The notes under the pieces were generated by a model. The model was not told the origin of the DNA. It did no database searches and saw nothing but the letters and a program-made list of their open reading frames with translations. A stretch of 64,000 bases of DNA, from NCBI RefSeq assembly GCF_026262505.1, contig NC_067207.1, positions 1,496,252 through 1,560,251 on the forward strand. Direction: 5' to 3'. Source of the stretch: Trichomonas vaginalis G3 (taxonomy: Eukaryota > Parabasalia > Trichomonadida > Trichomonadidae). The translations under genes were made by a program, and so were the position numbers. Positions 9,808 through 20,300 of this stretch are shown here, one piece after another (the first letter of the stretch is position 1; each line of letters begins with the position of its first letter).

Positions 9808-11042
9808 TCACAAACTACATTTTTTTTCGTTGATATCTGCACCATGTGAAATAAGAAGTTCAGCTGTTTCTTTACTATTACATTGTGCTGCACAATGAAG
9901 GGCTGTTTTTCCATATTTATCTTTTTCGTTGATATCTGCACCATGGGAAATAAGAATCTCGGCTAATTCTTTACTATTATAAACTGCTGCAACATGGAGA
10001 ATGGTTCTCCCATCTTTATCTTTTTCGTTGATGTCTGCACCATGTGAAATAAGAAGTTCGGCTGTTTCTATACTATTATATTGTGCTGCACAATGAAGAG
10101 CTGCATATCCGTAATTACCTTTTTCGTTGATATCTACACCATGTGAAAGGAAATATTCGCAAAGTGATGGAATATTGAGCATTACCGAATAAATAAAGAC
10201 TCTATAAACATCATTAGTTTGATCGAAATAAACTAAAAAAGATTCAAGATTATTGTAAATTCCACAATAAAATAGTTCGATCTTTATATTGTATTCATTC
10301 ATCAAGAATGTAACAAAATCAATGTTGTGTGAAATAATTGCATATTTCATGCATTCTTTACTTGGCTTTTGATATTTCAAACATTCACTCATGATCTCTT
10401 TGTTTCTTCCTAAAAATGAAAAATTTAGACATGTTTGAGTTATTTCTGAGCTAAATTTCGTTCTTAATAGCTTGAAACAATCAACAGCTCCATAATAACA
10501 ACATAAATCAAGTAATGAATATCTATTGTATAATCCTGGATATAATTTGCTTTCAAGTTTTTGATCTTTATCAAATTCATCTCTTTCTGTGAAAAAAATG
10601 AATTTTTCTAAGTCATTGTCCATAATTGCTCTGTAAATTGTATTTTCTGCATGAATTTCGTTGTTTTCGGATTTAATTTTTTCGAAATTATCAGATTTGT
10701 GTAATTTAATTCCGTATTCTTTATAAAAAAGGTGTTTGAAATAGAATTAATATTTTTGACCTCTGAAACATTATAATCATCAAATATATTTTTGGAAAGT
10801 TTCAAGTATGACTTTGTATAGCGGTTATTATATGGAATGATAAATAAAATATCTTTGATAATTTTTACTGGAAGAGATTTATTTGAATCAATCAATTCTG
10901 TCTTGATCATTTTATAAATCGAGTTTAATTCTTCTTCATTTTCAGTTTTCAGCTGATACAGCGCGTTATATGAATCGATGTAATATTTATAGATATTTCG
11001 TAATTCACTGAATTTATTTGGATGAATGTTTTGATCAGACAT
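9808..11042 (-). pseudogene. Trichomonad-family ankyrin protein, frameshifted
   Basis: Two overlapping frames form one gene. The 5' part (10608-11042) encodes the N-terminal domain MSDQNIHPNKFSELRNIYKYY that typifies the large T. vaginalis ankyrin family. The 3' part (9808-10623) continues MDNDLEKFIFFTERDEFDKD and then about three ankyrin repeats (ALHCAAQ..ETAELLISHGADINEK) that are near-identical 99-bp tandem units. The frame breaks in a run of six A (plus strand, 10735-10740), where family sequence expects one base more. The array also ends abruptly (INEKKCSL). It is either a recent pseudogene or a homopolymer sequencing error. Confidence 0.8.
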
Positions 11043-11379
11043 TAAAAAATTTAAAGTCACCAAAGTAGTATTTTTGAAAGAAAAGAAAATTTAACCAGAG
11101 CTAGAAAATTTAAGTCTTTTGATGCAACAAGACTTTCAAGTTTGTTTTGTCAATTAATTGAAATTTGTAAAAATCTATCACTTACATTAGTATAATGTCA
11201 TTATGGGCTTAATCAAATCTTCACCAGTGCTTAATTTTATATTTGAATGACAAAATTAAAATCAATATAAAACTTGAAATGACTTCAAGTATTAGAAATA
11301 TTGGTATTATATTTAAAAAATCATAATAAACAAATTTTATATTAATAACATAACAAAAAATAAATAAAAATCTAATTAA
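11043..11379. other. Intergenic region, nothing recognised
   Basis: The promoter side of the ankyrin gene (TTTCAAAAATACT on the minus strand is initiator-like) adjoins the 3' flank of the next minus-strand gene's neighbour. No ORF seen. Confidence 0.4.
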
Positions 11380-12771
11380 TCAATTCTTCTGTTTCTTTGT
11401 AACTCTAATACAGCTTGGAGGACGTTTCATCAATGATTTGACGTCGATACCATTGATATCTAGCTTGAGTGGTTCTGTTTTATATCTATACCTTTGCATT
11501 GCCCTTTGAGTTGCTGAATCTTTTATTGAAATTGGAGTTGAAGCTTCAGAAATATCTCTTGATCTAGGTTTTGTCTTTCCATTCATTAAGCGTCCGCTGT
11601 TAATGTTATTCTGGAGCTTCTTCATTTGCATTTCTAAAGGTAGGAAATCTTTTCTCATTTCTTCTTTCAAAAATTGTTCTGTTCTTTTGCTTTTTTCAAG
11701 GAAACAATCTATTTCTCGTTGGTGTCTTGCTTGCATTGCTTGGTGTGCAAGTACCATTGCATCTACAGCTCTTCTTTGTGCTTCTTGGCTCTCGATTTGT
11801 TGTAGTTGTTCTACTTCTGCTTTAACAGATTTAGCTTCAGCAAAATTCCTTGCAATTGCAAGTGATTTTTGACGTGATCGCAACTGAAGCAATTTTGCAC
11901 TAGGTTTATTAAAGTAGGCAAGGTTTTCTGGGTTTCCCCATAAAGATGCAAATTCATCTTCTTCATCTTGATGTCTTTTCAATAATTCGTCATGCTGAAC
12001 TTGTGTTTCTTCTTTATATTGTTCAAAAATGTTCTTCCATTCAGCTTGTTTCTTTGAAATTTGATTATTAATATTTTGTTTACGTTCTTTGAAATCTTGC
12101 ATCTCGCTATTCTGTCTTTCTGTAAGTATGGCTTCTTCCATTACTCTGGATGTTGTGCATAAAGCAGAATCAATTTTTTCTGATTCTTCATAATCTTCGT
12201 TTTCTAAGCTCCTAATATAGTTTCTTTGTAATTCACGTTGAATGGGAATGTAGAACATTGGTGGTGGCGGTTTATTTTTCTCAACTAAATCATTATATGC
12301 TTTTTGAAGTTCTTTTTCAGATTGATTTTGAGGTTTTTGGTTCTTTTTACGTATTTTAATTTCTGGTTTGGCATCATATTGTGAGGATGTTGTTTTCTTT
12401 GGAATTTGAATATCTTCGTTATTTTGATTTTGTTGACTTTGATTAGAAATAATAGAATTTTGATTAGAGTTGGGGTCTTTCGATTTGTATTTTGTTGGTG
12501 GCATTATATCTACTATTACTTGTTGCTTAACATCTCGAAATGGAGGATCATCCGAATAGTAAAGATCGGAATACTCATTTTCATCTGGTAGTTTATCGTT
12601 TTTGGTTGGTTTGTTTTCTACAGGTTGATTTTGATTTTGTGATTTTCTTTTATTTTTATTTCTTCCCTTTTTACTTTTTGATTTCTGCTTGTATACTGCA
12701 ACGTTTTCATCATTATAGTATTGATCACTGGAGTTGATAGATTGCTTGTCATTGCCCATCTTACCATTCAT
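11380..12771 (-). CDS. Coiled-coil protein, paralogue of the gene at 8445-9668
   Basis: The 463-residue protein has an N-terminal third of low complexity, rich in K, N and Q (KSKSKKGRNKNKRKSQNQNQ), probably disordered. The C-terminal two thirds is continuous charged helix containing FNKPSAKLLQLRSRQKSLAIARNFAEAKSV and ARHQREIDCFL, shared with the paralogue. No catalytic motif. The two paralogues face each other, flanking the broken ankyrin gene, which suggests an old inverted local duplication. Function unknown. Start is the ATG at 12771. Confidence 0.75.
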   Translation of the reverse strand: MNGKMGNDKQSINSSDQYYNDENVAVYKQKSKSKKGRNKNKRKSQNQNQPVENKPTKNDKLPDENEYSDLYYSDDPPFRDVKQQVIVDIMPPTKYKSKDPNSNQNSIISNQSQQNQNNEDIQIPKKTTSSQYDAKPEIKIRKKNQKPQNQSEKELQKAYNDLVEKNKPPPPMFYIPIQRELQRNYIRSLENEDYEESEKIDSALCTTSRVMEEAILTERQNSEMQDFKERKQNINNQISKKQAEWKNIFEQYKEETQVQHDELLKRHQDEEDEFASLWGNPENLAYFNKPSAKLLQLRSRQKSLAIARNFAEAKSVKAEVEQLQQIESQEAQRRAVDAMVLAHQAMQARHQREIDCFLEKSKRTEQFLKEEMRKDFLPLEMQMKKLQNNINSGRLMNGKTKPRSRDISEASTPISIKDSATQRAMQRYRYKTEPLKLDINGIDVKSLMKRPPSCIRVTKKQKN

Positions 12772-13068
12772 CTTATTCTACTCCAAATGATAAATGATAG
12801 CCTAATGTCAAATTTAGGAAATAAATTTTAAATTGCTAATACATCAAATAATATTTTATTCAAAATAAGTTATATAATGATTTTGAAATATTTTAATTTG
12901 CCAATAACTTTTCACTATCTATTAAACATAAAAAGCATCATTATATGTTCCTTTATTCTCACTTGCAACTTGCATTCGCAAGGAAATAGATATTATTTTT
13001 TGGACTTTTACTTCATCTTATTTCGTAAATGAAATAGAATACCTAATCGGGAGTTTGATAGAGTTTTT

Positions 13069-14230
13069 TTATTTTTTTAATTTTTTTGAAGGAAATAATA
13101 ATGATGCAGAAGTAGTTTTTGCAAATTTAGAAAAATAATAGAGTTTATTTGATATTTCTTTCAGATCTATGAAGCAATTTTCTGTAAAAAAATGAGAAAA
13201 AGTATTCAGATCGTAATTTTCAGTAAGATCAGTAAAAGTAACATTTCCTGTTCCTGTTGTCGAATTTGATTCAACATATGACTCTGAAACAGTCAAAAGA
13301 TATTCTAGAGAATGTTGCCTAAACATGTAATTTGCAATATTTTTTAAAAATATGCAGTGATTGATACTAACTGCGTAGACACAAGAAAATAGAACTTGAT
13401 TTTTGTCAGTGCCGCATTTATTTCCAATAACATTGCAATAAGAAATTGTATAAGTTAATGATTTATCATAATTAATCCAAAATCTTAGCGAATAACTTCC
13501 AGTTTGGCTATTTTTTCTGAATGTCGAGAAATTACAAACACTTGAACTCGCATCAGTGAGGCAATATACTGATGATTTTGTATTACATTTGTTGTTTGTG
13601 CTATTGATATTCGAAATACATAGATCACCTGATGTAATTTGAAATGTTTCTCTTCCTGTTGATTCATTTTCTCCACAGTTAAAAACAGAAACATAAAATG
13701 CATAGTTTTTATTAGAATTATTACTTTTAACAACATGGATAAATGCCATGCCATAATCTTTTGCTATTGATTTATAATAACATGTTCGTTGTTGAACAAA
13801 CTGTCCTTCTAGATAGCTGGAAAAGTAAACAGACCCACCACGTGAAGCGGAACTACAGTTGATAAATACGGAATCTTCAAGTAGCATGCATATTTTGTTT
13901 TCTCTTTGGATGTAAATTGCACCTTTTTCTTTGCATTTTGCAAAAAAACAGACAAAAAAGTAAAAATTGTCAGTACCTGTTTCATTATAGAATGATGTTC
14001 CATTGTGTATCTTATAAATGCCATCGTTGCTTTCAAAATATTCTAACCAACTGAATTTTCTTGAATATTCCAAGCTCGTTCTTCTTTTTTACACGTGGAA
14101 GTAGTAAGTTAAAGTTGTTCACTTGGTAATGATGTCTGGATAATTTGTTCTGGATCTGTGAATTCAATCTTTCAAAGATAAAATGACATAAATTTTGAGG
14201 GGAACTTGAAAAATTTAATAGTCGTAAACT
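13069..14230 (-). pseudogene. Pmp-like parallel beta-helix family member, degenerate N-terminus (copy 1)
   Basis: An open frame from 14088 to 13069 encodes about 339 residues with repeated GGS[VI] and FxNC motifs (FINCSSASRGGSVYF, VFNCGENE, CNVIGNKCGT), the hallmark of Pmp-type right-handed beta helices. No ATG opens the conserved frame: it follows a TAA and begins KRRTSLEYSRKFSWLEYF. Upstream, to about 14230, a second frame holds a decayed relative of the family's N-terminus (IEFTDPEQ). No signal peptide or membrane anchor is seen. Three other copies lie in this window. A shortened protein from an internal Met remains possible. Confidence 0.65.
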
Positions 14231-14319
14231 TTACATTATATCTAATTTTCCAAAGAATCCACTCAAACATTGATTATATATGAAAAAAAGTGATTCATAT
14301 AAATAACAAAAAAATATAC

Positions 14320-17300
14320 TTACAATTTAAAAGAAAATGGGAAAATACTGATTTGTGCAGTTTCCGTGATAGCCATAGCAACATTCTGTTCTGGAAATGC
14401 TCGGATGTACTTGACTTTAGATTTGCATCGGTAAATCACAGAACCTAAATTCAAGAAGAAAACTTCGAAAACAAAAACTTTCCCGCGATCATCTGAAAGC
14501 ATGACAATGTCGAAACCTTCTGGAGTTCGCCACGTGTCCCAGGCACGAACACAGTTATCGATCTTGACTTCCCCAAGTTTAAGTCCATTGATGTTGTACA
14601 AATGAAGATAATGATGAAGACGTCCATCATACAACTCATCACACGAAACAAGGATAAATCCAGAACCTTTAGTGATTGTAACCATCGTTGGTGTTCGACC
14701 ATTAAGATCAACAACTTGTGTGACTTCGCCACGAGAAAGAGAACACAATAACAATGAACAATCTCTTGTGCCACAAACAAGTTCGTCGAATGCTGATGAA
14801 ACAGCTAAACATTTAATGGAATCACAAAATGTAGGAACAGAGCGCTGTTTCTCGTAATTACGGAATAATGAAACACGTGCATCTTTTCCTGCTAATGCAA
14901 TCCATTGTTGGTCACATGCAAGGCCAACAACACCGCAGTTGTGTAATATAACTTGTTGACATTGTGGAATGTCCGTTTTAATGTTGAAAATGGAACATCC
15001 GTCTTCACCGACAAAAACAAAATTATTGTTGTTATTTGTCATAACAATATTAGACAAATTACAAATTTTAGTGGTCAAATCAACAATTGTTTCACTTTGT
15101 AATTTGTATCCTGATGGTTTGTTATTATTATTGTTATTGAAATTATTTGTAGTGTTGTTTGGAATATTCTTTTCTGGTGAAAAACTACTGTTCATGTTTT
15201 GGAGATCTGATAATGATTGTGATGGTCCAGTTGTCAATGATCTGTTTCTTCGTTGTGTCTGTGTTGACAAGTTGAAATTAAATAGTTTTCGGAAATTGAC
15301 ACGACATTTGTGACAATTTCCATCTCGACCGATCAAAACAGCAACAGCTTTCTCTGGACCACCAATTGTGCAGCTGAAAACAAGATCTTTCATGCCAACT
15401 TCAAGTGTAATTGGTGGTAACTGAATGACTGGAGTTTCGAATTTTGGTTGACGACGTGGATGTGGTTCTGTAAATAACTGTGGAGGAATTTGACCAACAT
15501 TTGTTAAAACAGCTTCAATTGAATCTTTTTCTTCTTGTGAAATGTTCGGATGTTTATCCCAAACATCCGAATACATCTCTTGCTTGTAAAGATTGTCTGG
15601 ATGACGCTGTTTAACACCCCAAATCAAATCAATCCAGTTGTTGATTGACATGGAAACAAATTCACTCTCAAGAGCTCTTCTGTTCATATAAACAAATTCT
15701 GCGGCACTTTTACACCATTTTGGTAATGTGACGTCATCAACTTTTTGTTCATTGAACTTGCCAAGATCGAAGCCATTCAAGTTCATCAAAAATTCTGGAC
15801 AGAAAAAGAATTCAGGACACAATTCGCGGAAGTTGTTTTTATGTGTTGTAACATTGTTGTAACATTCTGAAATGGAATAGAAAATTCTTGCTGTGTGATC
15901 AAATCTTCCGCCTTGTATTTCGATGTGCAATGTTGCAAATGGTTCCATACGCATAAGATAAAGATAAATGGCCAATGGACAACTAGGACCACTTGAGAAA
16001 AGATATGGTTCTAAGCCCATTTTGATGAGTTCATTCGTCTTACTTTTAAGTTCTGTTGCATGCTTTTCATCAATTAATCCAATTGGTTTGTCAAGACGAC
16101 GGAATGTTTTAGGATTACTCAAATCAAGTTTATCTGATTCGTAATCAGAAATGATCCATGGTAAAAATGGATATTGCGATGTAGAATTGAAAGATCGACC
16201 GGAAATCATGTTCAAAAACATGAGATATTCGAAGTTCGAGATCTTCCTGTTCAACCAAAGATTTGTCTTGTTAGATTCAATAAGAAACTGGATAGGATTT
16301 TGTGGTGCAATGTTTCTAAACAAAGGAACAATTTTGTCAATGTTTTGGGAGCTTTTGAAATCAATGAAATAACTAGAATGATAAAATGTGAAGATTTCTA
16401 AAGCAGTTGGATGATGACAATATGTGCGTCGCATAACTAATTTGACATCTTTCATAAGAATTGTTTTGATGCGACTATCACTTTTAGTAATTGTCAAAAT
16501 TTCTCCTGAGATCTTGAATGTGATTTCTTGGATGTTGTTCACTTTGACTAATGCACATTTTTGGATTTCAATCGTTTTAGAAATCAAATTAGAAACATTT
16601 CCATTGTTACTTTTCTCGTGAACATCTTCAACTTCTAAAATTCGTGCAGGAGCAATTTGTTTCATCAAATCTGCAGATTGTTGTCTGTATTTCTCAAGAC
16701 GTTCATTCGCATCGTCATCATTTCCTGTGTCTCTGATGAATGATGCTCCCATGTGGTCATCGAAATTATAATTCCTTCTGACTTTAAATGGACAGAAATA
16801 TTCACACCATGAATTATCTCGTTTATAATGTAATACTCTCATATCTTTATGAAGTGATGAATTCCAAGGAGCTCTTGTTGTCGTCATTTGACGCCACAAA
16901 CTCTGCCAATATTTAGAATTAATTTGGTTTTGTTGTTCTACTGAATTTTCCATGTGATTTCGATGTTGGAATGTAGCAGGAAATCCATTAAATATTGACA
17001 TTGCTCGTGTCCAATTTTGGTTAGAATCATTCAAACAATTTTCCAAAACTTGACATGACAAAACCGTTTTGAATTGAGAGAAAAATTTTTCTAAAGCGTC
17101 AAATGAATTTTTTGTGTATTCAACAGGCGGCATTTCGGTGATACTTGGAATTCCCATCATGTGTTGTTCATATGTGATCAATCCTTGGAGCTGTGGGTTC
17201 TGTAAAACATCGGGAACACTTGGAACATTAGTTGCTGATGATCTAATCAAGAATGCACATAAAAGAGATGCCGTTTCAACTTCTGCTGAGTTATTACAAA

Positions 17301-20300
17301 ACAAAATTGAAACAATTTTCTTGGATAATTCAATATCCGCCCATTTGCCATTCTTAAAACGCAAAATGGACTTCGATTTCATGTCATAATTAGGATATTC
17401 TTTGACAGGACATTCATTGAAATTAATTTGAAGTCTTGAAAATTTTGTGTCACTTTTTATGTCACTTTTAGGATCAATTGATTCTGTTGAATAAATTTTA
17501 GCAATTTTTTGATTTTCTTGTGAAGTTTGTCGTGAAATTTTTGTTGTTTCTTCATAAAATGGTGATTCAAGATATAAATTATACAAAGGAGTATTTTCTT
17601 CTGTGAAATGAACAAACATAAACTGCAATGACAGTTTAATCAAAGTGTCTGTGTTCAATTTATTGTCTAATGCGAAATCTGCGCATTTATTCAAATAAAT
17701 TGATTTGACATCATCTGGATTTTTGTTTAAATTACGACCAACTAAATCAATTGATCCGTAAATCAATGTCATGTCATCATAAAATGTTTGCACAAGGAAC
17801 TCAATGATCTTCAATTGTTTGGATTTGCTAGCTTTGTATAATAATGGAATTAAAAGATAAAAATTGACATTTTTCGATTTGAAATTGTCACTTTTCAAAT
17901 AATGAGTCAATTTTCCAATTGCCAATTTACCAAGATTGAAAGCAAACCTTGCGCAGAAAGGCAACAACTCAGGGATATCTTTAAGGAGTTTGAGAGATGA
18001 CATGTAAACTTGTTTTGACAAAAATGTTTGTGGCAAATTTGACAAAATTTTAAGGATATGATCTGTTTTTGAGATGTCAACAAGTTTTCTTTCGTGGCAG
18101 GTCATCAAACACTTCATTGTTCTTGTGAACAAATGTGGGTGAGGGACATTAAAAAGAACATGAAGTCTCATCATCTGTTTCAGTATGAATTCGTGTGAAA
18201 AACTCAATAAAATTGATGATTTGATGAAATATGTCAATAAATCAATCAAATCGTAAATTTGATTCAAATCATTTGTTTTTGTCAAAACGGTTATTAAATA
18301 TTTCAAATCTTCTTCAGTGAACTGAAAATTAGAAACAATTTTCGCAGAATCCAACAAAGGAATTCTCAAATAATGCATCTTTGGCTTCATTCCTCGGAAT
18401 CTCTTGATGTTTACACTCAATTCATTCGTCAAATAGAAATAGAATGAGCAGGAAACATCAATCCACCATGTGAACTGTCTGTGATTCAAAACAAAACTTG
18501 GAAGTTTTTTGAAAATTACGTCTTTCCAATGTATCAATATTTGGCGATTCTCTGATGGTGTCGATCGAATCCATATGAAAGGATTGAAGACGATGTTCAA
18601 AAAGATTTCAAGTTTAAGTTCAGATGGCTGTAAATTAACAAGCAAATCGTAAAACCTCAAATATAATTTGTATGTTATATTTAAGTCTTCCGAAGCAGTC
18701 AATAAATGACAAATTATATTCGAAGCGTTGCTTTGAAGGAATGTTTGCACATTTCCATTGGAAACATTCAATGCTTTCTTCGTCAAAATGATTAATTTGT
18801 CTATGAAATTTGGCGGTTTTTGTCCGTTTTTCTCTGCCATGTCAATTTGGGCAAAAAGTGGCAATAAAATTGTCAATTTACAAGAATCGAACAAAACATT
18901 TATGAAATTAGTTGTTTGTTTCATTCCGCTCTTGTTATATGTCAATTCCATTCCTTCTTGTTGAGTAACTTTGACTAATTCGAAACTGCCATTTTGATCT
19001 TCTGGTTTATAAGCGAAAATAACATTGAAATTGTTCGGTGAGCTGAATAACCTTGGTCCATTCAGATAGATCTGTTCAATGTAATCGCCATTGTATAAAA
19101 TAAATGGTCCAATTTTACAAAAAGTGACATTTGATGAAGAATTTTGTCTGTTTTGGTTAATTATGCATGTCAAATACGATTTCGTGAAGTGGAATGCAGG
19201 AATATCACGTGAATCATAAACAATTTTGTCATTGAATGTCAAAACACTTTCTGTAAAGTTCTCAAAAATTTTAAATGAGAAATTTACGAAAGTCCACTTG
19301 TTAAACTCGATGTATTCGACTACTGATGTTTGCCACTTAAGATCTGGTGCGTTTAGTTCAAGTTTCAAGCTTTCTCCTGTATAAACAAATGTAATTTTCG
19401 AATCATAATTGTCTGTTAGCAAAAACAAGTTGATTGGACTATCGGTTTTAACAGGAAGGAACCAGAATGAAAAGTTAAAACCGTATTGTACCAAATTAGC
19501 ATTAATAAACTTAATTTCAATCTGCGAATTTGATAATAAAGTCCAGGAAGACTGTGGAGTCTTATAAGCTGCGTCAATCTTCTTTTCGATAAAATCTATA
19601 CAGTTCATATGGAACTTAGAGAGGTATCTACCGTCGACAGGACAGAATAAACTGATGAAAGACTGTACAACGCCAACAGAGCAACTTCTCTCCGTGATTC
19701 TATCGATCAAGTCTAAAAGCGCATCAACTAGATTAAGATCTACGTCATCATTTGACTTCTTTTCGAATAAATAGTTGATACAAAACAAATCTAGTTCTCC
19801 TTCGTGAGCTTTGATACTGTTATACTGAGAACTTGAGATAATACTTGCTAATTTTGAGATGCAATCAAAAATTTCTTGAGAATTTAAATAAATATTGAGG
19901 AATAATGTCAAAGCATGAGGTTGTTGAACGGTGAATGAGCCGTATTTAACCGAAATTTCCTTTCCCGCTATCAATTGGACGATGGCTCTCGAGAGATTTG
20001 GACTTGGATCTTTGCAACCGAGTTGGGAAGAAGATTTGAGCAATGCAGCTGCTTCATGTGGTCTAAGTTGATGAATGGGAGATATTATGACTAAAAATAA
20101 TATGAATTGGACTAATAATTCTTCATGATTTGATTGTTTGAGAGAAATTAAGGTATTTAAGATTGGATCTACGATTGGTTCGAACTTGGTCATCAAATCT
20201 GGTATCGATCTTAAGCAGGAATTCATACAATTTAAAATGCCAGTTGGTATTTGCAAAATTTCTGGGTTTCCTGAGTGAATAAATTCGCAATTGAGTGTTA

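Noticed and set aside
17440-19140. AAAGTGAC motifs within the BEACH gene as internal promoters
   Set aside because: They encode ordinary codons (Lys-Ser-Asp) in a continuous conserved frame; treated as background for the motif count.
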